This document shows positions 21,044 through 29,956 of a stretch of DNA of 64,000 bases, piece by piece. The notes beneath the pieces are model-generated. The model saw only the letters and a list, made by a program, of their open reading frames with translations. It made no database searches and was not told the origin of the DNA. Each line of letters starts with the position of its first letter. The stretch's first letter is position 1. This DNA comes from Thermosipho japonicus (GTDB lineage Bacteria > Thermotogota > Thermotogae > Thermotogales > Fervidobacteriaceae). The stretch covers positions 1 to 64,000 of the forward strand of contig NZ_JACHEX010000002.1 in NCBI RefSeq assembly GCF_014201655.1, given 5' to 3'. The translations under genes were made by a program, and so were the position numbers.

Positions 21044-22033
21044 ATGTCCACATTTTTTAGAGGAAGGCATTTTATAACCACACAGGATTTTACAAATGAA
21101 GAAATAGAACTTATGTTAGATCTTGCAAGAGATTTAAAAATTAAGTTCAGCCATGGAGAACCAACTCCATACCTTTTATACAAAACTTTGTTTTTAATAT
21201 TCTTTGATGAAAGCACAAGAACAAGAAACAGTATGCAAGCTGGGATTGCACAATTGGGTGGTACCGGAATTTTCTTAACACCAGATAAAATGCAAATTGC
21301 CCATGGTGAAGTTGCAAAAGATACTGGAATAATCCTTTCAAGATTCGGTGATGGTATTGGAATTAGATTCTGCAAATTCGGTGAAGGAAATAAATATTTA
21401 AATGAGATGGCAAAACACTCAAAAGCTCCCGTCATGAATCTACAGGATGATATTTACCACCCTTTCCAAGTTATGGCTGACCTTATGACAATTCAAGAAA
21501 GGTTTGGAAAAAACTTAAGAGGATTAAAAGTAGGTATTAGTTGGGCATATGCTGAAAGTCATTTAAAACCATTGTCGGTACCTCAATCTCAAATATTGTT
21601 ATTTACTAGGTTCGGCATGGATGTAACTCTGGCATACCCTGAAGGATTTGATCTAATGCCAGAAATTGTTGAACAGGCAAAGAAAAATGCTGAAATGTAC
21701 GGCGGAAAGCTGGAAATTTCTCATAAGATGGAGGATGCATTTGTAGATGCAGATATAGTAATTCCAAAAAATTGGGGTGGCTTCTTTGTTTCAGATAATC
21801 CCGATGAAATTAGAGCAGAACAAGCCAAACACAAAAATTGGATATGTACGGAAGAATTAATGAAGCTTACTAAAAAACATTCGATTTATATGCATGCACT
21901 TCCAGCCGACAGAGGAAAAGAAGTTGTCGATAGTGTAATAGATGGTCCTCATTCCGTTGTTTACGATGAAGCTGAAAATAGGCTACATACAGCAAAAGCT
22001 GTAATGACTTTACTCATGGGAGGAAGATTTTAA
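21044..22033 (+). CDS. ygeW: Knotted carbamoyltransferase, YgeW-like
   Basis: A 329-residue member of the aspartate/ornithine carbamoyltransferase superfamily, with the carbamoyl phosphate motif DESTRTRNS at about residue 51. DDIYHPFQVMADLMTIQERFG resembles the HPxQ motif, and the C-terminal HALPADRGKEV equals the HCLP motif. In YgeW-group proteins a loop threads through a deep knot. The physiological direction is thought to be phosphorolysis of a carbamoylated intermediate to carbamoyl phosphate. ATG 21044 begins one base after the ygeY stop. Confidence 0.88.
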   Translation: MSTFFRGRHFITTQDFTNEEIELMLDLARDLKIKFSHGEPTPYLLYKTLFLIFFDESTRTRNSMQAGIAQLGGTGIFLTPDKMQIAHGEVAKDTGIILSRFGDGIGIRFCKFGEGNKYLNEMAKHSKAPVMNLQDDIYHPFQVMADLMTIQERFGKNLRGLKVGISWAYAESHLKPLSVPQSQILLFTRFGMDVTLAYPEGFDLMPEIVEQAKKNAEMYGGKLEISHKMEDAFVDADIVIPKNWGGFFVSDNPDEIRAEQAKHKNWICTEELMKLTKKHSIYMHALPADRGKEVVDSVIDGPHSVVYDEAENRLHTAKAVMTLLMGGRF

Positions 22034-22035
22034 TA

Positions 22036-23331
22036 ATGTTTGATTTGGGTATAATCAACGGAAAATTATACCTTGATGGGCAATATATTAACGCAAATTT
22101 ATATATAAAATCAGGAAAAATAGTTGACATATCAACAACCTTTCAAAAAAGCAAAGAAGAAATTAATGCAGCCGGGAAGGTTGTTCTTCCCGGCTTTATT
22201 GACCCACATGTTCACTTTGAACTAAACCTTGGAAAGTATACTTCCGTTGATGACTTTGAAAGCGGAAGTATATCTGCATTATTTGGTGGTGTTACAACTA
22301 TTATTGATTTTTTAGATCCAATATCAAACACTGAAGAATTAGAAAATGCTTTTAAAATTCGTTTATCCACTGCAAAAAAGTCCTTTGTAGATTACTCATT
22401 TCATGCAACTTTAGGAAATTTTGAAGGGGACTTCGATACTCTAATAAATAAAATAAAAGAACTTGGAACAACTTCTATAAAAATCTTTACTGCTTATTCT
22501 TCTAGTAATAGAAGAACTAATGACAAAAAGATGTTTGAATTGTTCAAAACTTCAAAAAATTATAACATCCCAATTTTAATTCATGCAGAAAATGAAGATA
22601 TGATTATTGAAAATGTACCAATAAACTTTCATTCTAAAGCAAGACCCGAAATCTCTGAAATCTCTGAAATAATTAAAATTGCCGAATTTTTAAATCAAAC
22701 AAAAGCATCTGTTTACATTGTCCATACAACTTGCGGAAGCTCAATTGAAGAAATATATAATAGATTTAACGATATTCTAAACAAAAACATCTTTTTTGAA
22801 AGCTGCCCTCATTATTTTTACTTTGATGATAGTGTATATGAATCTAAAAAAGGTCATCTTTACACTATGACTCCTCCTCTAAGGAGTAAAAATGAAAATG
22901 AAAAATTAAAAAATAATATTGATAACATTTTCTCAATTGGTACAGATCATTGTTCATTTAACAGCAAAGAAAAACGTAAAAGAAGAACCGGAAAACTTCC
23001 AATGGGAATCGGCGGAATAGAACATTCCTTTGTACTAATGTATTCATTATTTGGTGAGAAAATAATAGATAAATTTACCATAAATCCTGCAAAATTTTTC
23101 GGACTTTATCCCAGAAAAGGAACTTTGCTTCCCGGTGCAGATGCTGACATAGTAATTTTCGATTCAAAGTATAAAGGGAAAATAAGTATGTCACATACAA
23201 AAGCAGATTACGATCTTTACTTAGGAACTCAAATTAGAGGGAAGGTTGAAAAAGTAATTAAAAACGGCGTTATAACAATTGATCAAGATAAATTGGTCAA
23301 TAAAGCCAAAGGCAGCTTTATCAGGAGGTAA
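22036..23331 (+). CDS. Dihydropyrimidinase/hydantoinase-like amidohydrolase
   Basis: A 431-residue cyclic amidase of the D-hydantoinase group. Metal residues are visible: PGFIDPHVHFE (HxH), TSIKIFTAYSS (Lys expected to be carbamylated), LIHAENE, YIVHTTCG and SIGTDHCSFN (Asp). C-terminal ARKGTLLPGADADIVIFD-type sequence is usual for the family. It would open a dihydropyrimidine or hydantoin ring to an N-carbamoyl amino acid. It begins two bases after the ygeW stop, so it is coupled, without a strong ribosome site of its own. Confidence 0.88.
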   Translation: MFDLGIINGKLYLDGQYINANLYIKSGKIVDISTTFQKSKEEINAAGKVVLPGFIDPHVHFELNLGKYTSVDDFESGSISALFGGVTTIIDFLDPISNTEELENAFKIRLSTAKKSFVDYSFHATLGNFEGDFDTLINKIKELGTTSIKIFTAYSSSNRRTNDKKMFELFKTSKNYNIPILIHAENEDMIIENVPINFHSKARPEISEISEIIKIAEFLNQTKASVYIVHTTCGSSIEEIYNRFNDILNKNIFFESCPHYFYFDDSVYESKKGHLYTMTPPLRSKNENEKLKNNIDNIFSIGTDHCSFNSKEKRKRRTGKLPMGIGGIEHSFVLMYSLFGEKIIDKFTINPAKFFGLYPRKGTLLPGADADIVIFDSKYKGKISMSHTKADYDLYLGTQIRGKVEKVIKNGVITIDQDKLVNKAKGSFIRR

Positions 23332-23335
23332 TTAT

Positions 23336-24619
23336 ATGAAAGCAATAATCAATGCAAAAATTTTTGACTATGAAAACTTTCATGAAAATTACTATATAAT
23401 TTTCGATAAAAAAATAAATGATATTGGTCCTATGGAAAATTTTAAAGGTGCACCACAAATAATTGATGCAAAAGGAAATTTTGTTTTGCCCGGTTTTGTA
23501 ATAGGGCATACCCACATTTATTCAACTTTTGCAAGAGGTTTAAACTTGCCATTTAATCCTTTGAATTTCAAAGATATACTTACTCAACTTTGGTGGAAAC
23601 TCGATTCACAACTTGCAAAAGAGGAAAACTATTACAGCGCGCTTGTTGCAGGAATTGAATTCATCAAAAACGGTGTAACAACAGTAATTGATCATCATGC
23701 AAGTGGACTACAAATAAAAGGAAGTTTAAACACATTAAAAACGGCTCTTTGTGATGAAATTGGATTAAGAGGAATCTTTTGTTTTGAAACCAGTGACAGA
23801 TTTAATGTAGATGAATGCATAAACGAAAATTTAGAGTTTTTAAAGACGCGTTCTGAAATGCATGCTGGATTATTTGGGCTTCATGCTTCACTAAGTTTAT
23901 CTGATAACACTCTTGAAAAAGTGTCTAAGCTTTATAAAGGCCCAATCCATATTCACACTGCTGAAAGCATAGACGATGTAGAAGATTCCCTTTCAAAATA
24001 TGGACTTCGTGTAATTACTCGATTAGAAAAGTTTGGTTTGTTGAGGGAAAATTCAATACTTGCCCATTGTGTTCATGCTTCAGTAGAGGAACTTGAATTA
24101 ATATCAAAAAAGAACTGCTTTATCGCATTAAATGTTACATCAAATATGAACAACGCTGTTGGATTACCAAATTACAGATTAATGAAAAAACACAACGTTA
24201 AGGTTATAACAGGAAATGATGGTTTGGGATTTAATTTTGCAAGAGAACTCTTAAATCTCTATTTTTCAATGAAATTAAAAGGAAATTCACCACTTTCTTT
24301 TTCCTTTGACGACTTAAAAAGTATAATATCAAATACTTATGAAATTGCAAGCAAACATTTAAACATTAAATTAGGAAAAATTAAACCAGGATACGCTGCA
24401 GATTTAATTATTGTTCCATACACTCCTCCAACTCCTTTAAATAGCGAAAATGCTTTTGGGCATGTAATATATGGATTATTTGATAATTTTAGACCTTCTC
24501 ATGTTATAGTTAACGGAAAAATTTTAATGCAAAATTATGAAATAAAATTGCAAGTAGATGAAATATACAAACAAGCAAAAAAAGTTGCCGAAAATCTTTG
24601 GAAAAAGTTAAACAAATAA
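23336..24619 (+). CDS. ssnA: Amidohydrolase, SsnA-like
   Basis: A 427-residue amidohydrolase/deaminase. The metal-binding pattern is LPGFVIGHTHIYSTFARGLNLPF (HxH), then PIHIHTAESID, LAHCVHAS and ITGNDGLGFNFA (Asp). Family members in this context (SsnA) occur beside YgeW/YgeY and are presumed to deaminate a purine-derived compound. ATG 23336 has AGGAGG seven bases upstream, whereas an in-frame start at 23279 lies inside the hydantoinase gene. Guanine deaminase-like activity is the main alternative. Confidence 0.85.
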   Translation: MKAIINAKIFDYENFHENYYIIFDKKINDIGPMENFKGAPQIIDAKGNFVLPGFVIGHTHIYSTFARGLNLPFNPLNFKDILTQLWWKLDSQLAKEENYYSALVAGIEFIKNGVTTVIDHHASGLQIKGSLNTLKTALCDEIGLRGIFCFETSDRFNVDECINENLEFLKTRSEMHAGLFGLHASLSLSDNTLEKVSKLYKGPIHIHTAESIDDVEDSLSKYGLRVITRLEKFGLLRENSILAHCVHASVEELELISKKNCFIALNVTSNMNNAVGLPNYRLMKKHNVKVITGNDGLGFNFARELLNLYFSMKLKGNSPLSFSFDDLKSIISNTYEIASKHLNIKLGKIKPGYAADLIIVPYTPPTPLNSENAFGHVIYGLFDNFRPSHVIVNGKILMQNYEIKLQVDEIYKQAKKVAENLWKKLNK

Positions 24620-24637
24620 ACCAAGGGGGGAAATTAG

Positions 24638-25720
24638 ATGGATCTATCAACTAATATATCGGGAATAAAAATTGATAACCCAGTTATGCCAGCTTCTGGA
24701 CCTTTAGTCGGAGACTATGAAAAAATAAAGTTTATTGATTCTATGGGTGTTGGAGCAATTGTTACAAAAACTATATCGACAAAAGCAGCTCAAGTACCAA
24801 GACCGTGCATATATGGTGAAAACAATTTTGCAATGAATGCTGAACTATGGTCAGAATTACCTCCTGAAAAATGGATTGATGAAATACTTCCAAAAGTCAA
24901 AAAAGACCTAAAAAAACCTCTTATTGTTAGTGCAGGCTACTCAAAAGAAGATATGGAAAAATTAATACCGCAATTAGACCCATTTGCAGATGCATTTGAA
25001 ATTTCAACACATTATGTAGGAAAAGATTACAACACAATAGCTGAAATAGTTAAAGCTATTAGAAAAAACACAAATAAACCAATCTTTATGAAAATAAGCC
25101 CACATATTCCTGATCCAGTTGAATTTACAAAAGTTGCCATAGAAAATGGTGCAAATGGGATTGTAGCAATAAATTCTCTTGGCCCAACTATAAAAATAGA
25201 TATTAAAAGTAGAAAAATTTTAATTGGAAATGAAAAAGGACAAGTTTGGATGTCTGGGCCTGCAATCAAACCGATAGCACTTTCTATTGTTAAAACTATC
25301 CGTGATGCTTTTAAAGATATTACAATAATAGGAGTAGGCGGTATAAAAAGCGCAGATGATGTAATAGAATTTCTTCTAGCTGGTGCTGATGCAGTTCAAC
25401 TATTGTCTTCTGCACTTATCTATGGAAAAGATATATATGAAAAGATAATTAATGATCTACCTAAAAAGCTTGAAAAATATAACTTTAAAAGTATTGAAGA
25501 TGTTAAATCTCAAAGAGTTACTGATTATCAAGTAAAATATTCTCCAAATCATCCAATTGTAGATTATCAAAAATGTACCTTATGCAGAATTTGTGAGAGA
25601 GTATGTCCATACTTTGCAATAAAAATTGACGAAAAAGTTAACGTAGATAATTCAAAGTGTTTTGGCTGTGGTCTTTGTGAAAGTAGATGTCCTGTCAAAG
25701 CAATAAGTGGTGTGCTATAA
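24638..25720 (+). CDS. Dihydroorotate/dihydropyrimidine dehydrogenase-like flavoprotein with two 4Fe-4S clusters
   Basis: A 360-residue protein. Residues 1-300 form a PyrD/PreA-type FMN barrel (ISGIKIDNPVMPASGPLVGDYEKIKFID, MGVGAIVTKTIS, GVGGIKSADDVIEFLLAGADAVQLLSS). The tail has two ferredoxin motifs, CTLCRICERVCP and CFGCGLCESRCP. At the place where relatives carry the catalytic Cys or Ser loop (NLSCPN), this protein reads E121-I-S-T-H-Y126, with no cysteine. It is the last gene of the ygeY operon, with GGGGGG nine bases upstream. A redox step on a pyrimidine or purine-derived ring is likely, but the substrate is open. Confidence 0.85.
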   Translation: MDLSTNISGIKIDNPVMPASGPLVGDYEKIKFIDSMGVGAIVTKTISTKAAQVPRPCIYGENNFAMNAELWSELPPEKWIDEILPKVKKDLKKPLIVSAGYSKEDMEKLIPQLDPFADAFEISTHYVGKDYNTIAEIVKAIRKNTNKPIFMKISPHIPDPVEFTKVAIENGANGIVAINSLGPTIKIDIKSRKILIGNEKGQVWMSGPAIKPIALSIVKTIRDAFKDITIIGVGGIKSADDVIEFLLAGADAVQLLSSALIYGKDIYEKIINDLPKKLEKYNFKSIEDVKSQRVTDYQVKYSPNHPIVDYQKCTLCRICERVCPYFAIKIDEKVNVDNSKCFGCGLCESRCPVKAISGVL

Positions 25721-25761
25721 TATTAAAACAAAAATCTAAAAAAATTTACATTTATAGTATA

Positions 25762-25790
25762 TTGACATAGGTTCTTTGTTATGCTATAAT
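25762..25790 (+). promoter_or_regulatory. Perfect consensus promoter of the tRNA operon
   Basis: TTGACA (25762-25767), 17 bases, then TATAAT (25785-25790) with an extended -10 TGC. It stands 20 bases before the first tRNA. Every consensus base is present. Confidence 0.92.
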
Positions 25791-25810
25791 GAATATCGGT
25801 CTCTGAAATT

Positions 25811-25887
25811 CGGGGCGTAGCGCAGTTGGCTAGCGCGCCTGTCTTGGGAACAGGAGGCCGCTGGTTCGAGTCCAGTCGCCCCGACCA
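25811..25887 (+). tRNA. tRNA-Pro (TGG)
   Basis: A 77-base cloverleaf with encoded CCA. Anticodon arm CCTGT-CTTGGGA-ACAGG gives anticodon TGG. The acceptor stem CGGGGCG pairs with CGCCCCG, with the C1-G72 pair typical of bacterial tRNA-Pro. First gene of a five-tRNA operon. Confidence 0.96.
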
Positions 25888-25890
25888 TAT

Positions 25891-25966
<76 letters not shown>

Positions 25967-25978
25967 AAAAGAATTTGC

Positions 25979-26055
25979 GCGCCCGTAGCTCAATAGGATA
26001 GAGCACCGGACTTCTAATCCGGGGGTTGTGGGTTCGACTCCCGCCGGGCGCGCCA
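25979..26055 (+). tRNA. tRNA-Arg (TCT)
   Basis: A 77-base cloverleaf with encoded CCA. Anticodon arm CCGGA-CTTCTAA-TCCGG gives TCT, reading AGA/AGG, the main Arg codons in this AT-rich genome. Acceptor stem GCGCCCG with CGGGCGC, discriminator G. Confidence 0.96.
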
Positions 26056-26078
26056 AAATTTAATATATAACTATTGAT

Positions 26079-26155
26079 GGTGGCTATAGCTCAGCTGGTA
26101 GAGCGCCTGACTGTGGATCAGGTGGTCGCGGGTTCAAATCCCGCTAGCCACCCCA
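26079..26155 (+). tRNA. tRNA-His (GTG)
   Basis: A 77-base cloverleaf with encoded CCA. Anticodon arm CCTGA-CTGTGGA-TCAGG gives GTG. The extra G-1 (26079) pairs with C73, the histidine identity element, and the stem GTGGCTA pairs with TAGCCAC. Confidence 0.96.
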
Positions 26156-26171
26156 TTTTTTATTGTATAAC

Positions 26172-26248
26172 GCGCCTGTAGCTCAACTGGATAGAGCGTC
26201 GGACTTCGGATCCGATGGTTGCGGGTTCAAATCCTGCCAGGCGCGCCA
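26172..26248 (+). tRNA. tRNA-Arg (TCG)
   Basis: A 77-base cloverleaf with encoded CCA. Anticodon arm TCGGA-CTTCGGA-TCCGA gives TCG. Acceptor stem GCGCCTG with CAGGCGC, discriminator G. It is the last tRNA of the array; spoVS follows 68 bases later without a clear terminator. Confidence 0.95.
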
Positions 26249-26316
26249 TACGGGACAGTCCCACCACACAGACTTAGCAAAATTTTACTTAACAACATTG
26301 TAAAGGAGGTATTAGT

Positions 26317-26580
26317 ATGGAAGTCCTTAAAGTTGCATCAGGTTCAAATCCAAACAAAGTTGCAGGTGCTCTCGCAGGTGTAATTAGGGAAAAAGGGAAG
26401 GCTGAAGTTCAAGCAATTGGTGCAGGTGCTGTAAATCAAGCAGTTAAAGCTATTGCAATTGCAAGAGGTTATTTGGCTCCAAGTGGAATTGATCTTGTCT
26501 GTGTTCCTGCATTTACCGATGTTAATATTGAAAATGAATCAAGAACTGCTCTTAAATTTATTGTTTTTCCAAGAGAATAA
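26317..26580 (+). CDS. spoVS: Stage V sporulation protein S homologue
   Basis: An 87-residue Alba-like fold protein almost matching the SpoVS family throughout: EVLKVASGSNPNKVAGALAGVIREKG, IGAGAVNQAVKAIAIARGYLAPSGIDLVCVPAF and the C-terminal TALKFIVFPRE. In Bacillus it affects septation and spore coat assembly. Thermotogales do not form spores, so its role here is unknown; DNA or RNA binding is possible from the fold. AAAGGAGG lies upstream of ATG 26317. It probably shares the tRNA operon transcript. Confidence 0.95.
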   Translation: MEVLKVASGSNPNKVAGALAGVIREKGKAEVQAIGAGAVNQAVKAIAIARGYLAPSGIDLVCVPAFTDVNIENESRTALKFIVFPRE

Positions 26581-26599
26581 CTTAATTTATAATATGAAA

Positions 26600-26635
26600 A
26601 AAGCCCGGTCTTTTTGACCGGGCTTTTATCTTTTT
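26600..26635. terminator. Bidirectional terminator between spoVS and the nucleotidase gene
   Basis: AAGCCCGGTC (26601-26610) pairs with GACCGGGCTT (26616-26625), with A-rich sequence before and T-rich sequence after, serving the convergent genes on both sides. Confidence 0.9.
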
Positions 26636-26642
26636 AATTATC

Positions 26643-28196
26643 TTATTCATTTATTCTGATATATCTTGGTGTGTCATCATAGCTATCAATTTTGCCACCT
26701 AATCCTTTTTGAATGTATTCTACTACAACGTCAGCTAGTACAAAGCCTGTGTCATATCCTGTTGCTTTTGCTTCTTTAAGCATTGAATAGCCATCTCCAC
26801 CACCAGCCATATAATTATTTGTTACAACTTTATATACTTTATCCATTTCTAATGGTTTTCCATTTACCATTACTTTTGTTACCTTTCCATTTTTGCTTTC
26901 AAATGTAAGACCTGCAACATGTAAAAATGCACCTTTTCCTTCTGGTATATTTGCTGCGTATTCTAATACTTTCATTATGTCTGAACCTTTCATCTTCATA
27001 ACGTATACTGTGTTTCCAAATGGAAGAACTGTTAAGATATCTCTAATTGTAATTTTTCCAGGTTCAATAGATGCTCTAATTCCTCCACCGTTTTGGAAAG
27101 CAATATCTGCACCTGTCTTCCAAAGCATTGCATCAGTTATAAGGTGTCCTAGATTTGTATCTCCTGATCTTACATGTGCTCTTTCACCGTCAAGTAATAC
27201 TTTTGTTTCACCAATTACTGTATCAAGTTTCTTTGATCCAAGTTTTGCAAAGTAATCAAGTGGAACTTTTACATACATTGCCGGCTCATATGGTTTTCCA
27301 ACGTATTCATAGATAGCATTTCCGTTTTCATCTTTTCCTTTATAAACTTTTAGATTTACTGGAATTGGGGTCCAATTCCATTCTTTTATTTTTCCGTTTT
27401 CAACATCTAAATCAAGTTTCCCAACAATTTTTCCCCATTCCCATGCTTGAACAATTATTGTATTATTAATAACTTTAGCTTCTTCAAGCTTTGTGTGGCT
27501 ATGACCATCAATAATTACATCAATTCCATCAACATTTTGTGCAAGTTCTTCAGATGTTGTATAGTTTCCTTCATATTCTTGACCCATTCCAAGGTGTGTT
27601 AATGCAATAACTACATCTGCTTTTTCTCTTAACATTGGAACAAGTTCTTTTGCAACCTCTATAGCATTTCTAAATTCTAAATCTTGGCTGTATAGTGGTT
27701 CAAGAATACTTGTTTCTTCAGTTGTTAAACCAAAAATTGCTACTTTAACTCCACCAACATTTTTGATTATATATGGTGTAAAGAATGGTTTTCCATCTTT
27801 ATATATATTTGCTGATAAAAATGGAAACTTTGCAATGCTCATCTGATACTTTAAAACATCGCGAGGTTTATCAAATTCATGATTTCCAACTGCCATAGCA
27901 TCTAACTTCATTCTATTAAGTGCAAAAATATCTGGTAATGCATTTAATAAATCTGATTCTGGAACACCTGTGTTAATATCGCCTGCATGCAAGAACAACA
28001 CATTTGGATTCTTAGCGCGTTCTTCATCAATTATGGATGCTATTACTGCAAATCCACCAATATCTGGATTGTGATATTCACTGAAAGTCCATGCATGACC
28101 ATGTGTATCGTTTACATGGAAAATGCTTATTTTAACTGCAAATACACTTAATGCCAAAACTACCATCAAAACAACTAAAAACTTCAAATTCCTCAT
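26643..28196 (-). CDS. 5'-nucleotidase / 2',3'-cyclic phosphodiesterase, exported (UshA-like)
   Basis: A 517-residue exported metallophosphoesterase. The N-terminus MRNLKFLVVLMVVLALSVFA is a signal peptide. The catalytic domain has FHVNDTHGHA, FLHAGDINTG, GNHEFDKP, ALTHLGMG and DVIIDGHSHTKL, all conserved metal ligands. The C-terminal substrate-specificity domain holds NTNLGHLITDAMLW-type sequence and NNYMAGGGDGYSML. It releases phosphate and nucleosides from nucleotides outside the cytoplasm. AAGGAGG precedes ATG 28196. It shares strand and orientation with the preceding ABC gene, 26 bases away. Confidence 0.93.
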   Translation of the reverse strand: MRNLKFLVVLMVVLALSVFAVKISIFHVNDTHGHAWTFSEYHNPDIGGFAVIASIIDEERAKNPNVLFLHAGDINTGVPESDLLNALPDIFALNRMKLDAMAVGNHEFDKPRDVLKYQMSIAKFPFLSANIYKDGKPFFTPYIIKNVGGVKVAIFGLTTEETSILEPLYSQDLEFRNAIEVAKELVPMLREKADVVIALTHLGMGQEYEGNYTTSEELAQNVDGIDVIIDGHSHTKLEEAKVINNTIIVQAWEWGKIVGKLDLDVENGKIKEWNWTPIPVNLKVYKGKDENGNAIYEYVGKPYEPAMYVKVPLDYFAKLGSKKLDTVIGETKVLLDGERAHVRSGDTNLGHLITDAMLWKTGADIAFQNGGGIRASIEPGKITIRDILTVLPFGNTVYVMKMKGSDIMKVLEYAANIPEGKGAFLHVAGLTFESKNGKVTKVMVNGKPLEMDKVYKVVTNNYMAGGGDGYSMLKEAKATGYDTGFVLADVVVEYIQKGLGGKIDSYDDTPRYIRINE

Positions 28197-28222
28197 ACAA
28201 ACACCTCCTTTTAGGGTTAAAA

Positions 28223-29950
28223 TTAATTAAGTTCCTCCTCAATCAATTGTTTCCTATACATTTTCGCATAAAGCCCATTTAAATTCATTAGTTCATCATG
28301 TTTTCCACTTTCAATTATTTCTCCGTTATCAAAAACATAAATCATATCTGCATTAGTCAAAACCTTCAACCTATGGGTAATAATAACCATGGTTTTATTT
28401 TTCATACTTTCTCTCAAAGTTTTAATAATTTTTTCTTCAGTTTCAGGATCTACTGCCGATAAACAATCATCAAATATATATACATCACTATTCCTAATTA
28501 AAGCTCTTGCAATTGTAACTCTTTGCTTTTGTCCACCCGAAAGTGTAACTCCTCTTTCACCCACAACTGTGTCATAACTTTTTGGAAACCTTTCTATATC
28601 ACTATGAACAGCAGAAAGCATTGCATATTCTTTTACCTGCCATTCTTCAAAATCTTCCATTCCAAATGCAATATTATTCTTTAAACTTGTTGAAAACAGA
28701 AACGTTTCTTGTGGAACATAGGATATTTTCGTTCTAACAATTTTTGATGGAATATCATTGATATCATAACCATTAATAAATACGTGACCTCTTTGAACAG
28801 GATAGAGCTTACTTATTATCTTTACTATTGTAGACTTTCCACTCCCTACTGTTCCAACGATTCCAACCAATTGGCCTTTTGAAATTTTCATGTTTACGTT
28901 TTTCAAAACTAGTCTATCGGATTCTGGATATGCAAAATTTAGACCTTTAATTTCAATGTTGTCAATACTTTCTATTTTTATATCTTGATTTTCAGGTTCG
29001 ACAACCTTTGATTGTGTATTTAAAATATTCAATACTCTGTTATACGATGCCCTACCATTTTGAATTATATTGATAACCCAACCAATTGCTGTCAAAGGCC
29101 AGACTATCATACCAATATAGTTATTAAATGCAAAAAATTCTCCTAATGTAATTTTTTGGTTTATAACCATCGGGCCACCATATGCAATAGTTATAAAGTA
29201 AGCCATAGAACTGATAAAATGTATTAGTGGCCACATAATTCCCCAAACTTTTATTAGAGAAAGCGTTGCTTTAAAATTATTCTTTGCCTTAACTTGAAAT
29301 ATTTCTTCAAATTTTGGCAAAATAGAAAACGTTTTTAAAATTCTTACACCATCTATTGATTCTTCAGTAAAACCACTTAAATCAGAAAATGTATCTTGAA
29401 CCTTTTTTGAACGCCTGTAAATAAATTTTCCAAATACAAGGGAAATAAGTACTATAAGCGGAAGTGGTATCAAAGCTATAAGTGTTAATTTCCATCCAAC
29501 ACTAGTTGCCATAAAAAAGATCGTAATTACAGACATAAATGATGCATCAACCATCATCACTATTCCAGGTCCCATCATTCTTTCAATATTGTTCATATCA
29601 TTTGTAAAATGTGCCATTAAGTCTCCACTTCTATGTTTATCAAAAAACGACATATCAAGTGAGAGAATTTTGTCGTACAAAATTTTTCTTGCCTCATATG
29701 TAAACTTTCTGGCACTTCCAATTATGAAAAATCTCCAGAAAAACCTAGTAATAAACATTCCAATTGCTACCCCAATTATTCCAAGCGCCATAACTTTTGC
29801 AACATTAACATCGGGAGTTTTTACATTTAGACTATCAACCGCACGGGAAATAAACTTTGGAACAACAAGTTGAAGCGTATCAACCACAATGAGTGTAAAT
29901 ACCCCAGCAAGGTAAAACCAAAATCTTTTCTTTACAAAGTCTTTGATCAA
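28223..29950 (-). CDS. ABC exporter half-transporter with degenerate Walker B
   Basis: A 575-residue fused membrane and ATPase protein of the MsbA/MdlA type. Six transmembrane segments fill residues 1-320. The ATPase has Walker A GTVGSGKSTIV, signature TLSGGQKQRVTIARA and Walker B VYIFDDCLSAVD, in which the catalytic Glu is replaced by Asp. Such degenerate halves normally work as heterodimers with a canonical partner, but no partner gene is adjacent. Start is TTG 29950 with GAGAGGTG upstream, overlapping the previous gene's stop region. The substrate is unknown; drugs or lipids are usual. Confidence 0.9.
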   Translation of the reverse strand: MIKDFVKKRFWFYLAGVFTLIVVDTLQLVVPKFISRAVDSLNVKTPDVNVAKVMALGIIGVAIGMFITRFFWRFFIIGSARKFTYEARKILYDKILSLDMSFFDKHRSGDLMAHFTNDMNNIERMMGPGIVMMVDASFMSVITIFFMATSVGWKLTLIALIPLPLIVLISLVFGKFIYRRSKKVQDTFSDLSGFTEESIDGVRILKTFSILPKFEEIFQVKAKNNFKATLSLIKVWGIMWPLIHFISSMAYFITIAYGGPMVINQKITLGEFFAFNNYIGMIVWPLTAIGWVINIIQNGRASYNRVLNILNTQSKVVEPENQDIKIESIDNIEIKGLNFAYPESDRLVLKNVNMKISKGQLVGIVGTVGSGKSTIVKIISKLYPVQRGHVFINGYDINDIPSKIVRTKISYVPQETFLFSTSLKNNIAFGMEDFEEWQVKEYAMLSAVHSDIERFPKSYDTVVGERGVTLSGGQKQRVTIARALIRNSDVYIFDDCLSAVDPETEEKIIKTLRESMKNKTMVIITHRLKVLTNADMIYVFDNGEIIESGKHDELMNLNGLYAKMYRKQLIEEELN

Positions 29951-29956
29951 GTGTTT

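Noticed and set aside
20837-21435. Minus-strand frames of 77 and 192 codons across the ygeY/ygeW junction
   Set aside because: They are antisense to two well-supported genes and show no family pattern or ribosome site.
26249-26262. Small hairpin GGGAC-AGTCCC-like after the last tRNA, considered as a terminator
   Set aside because: The stem is only four to five bases and no T run follows.
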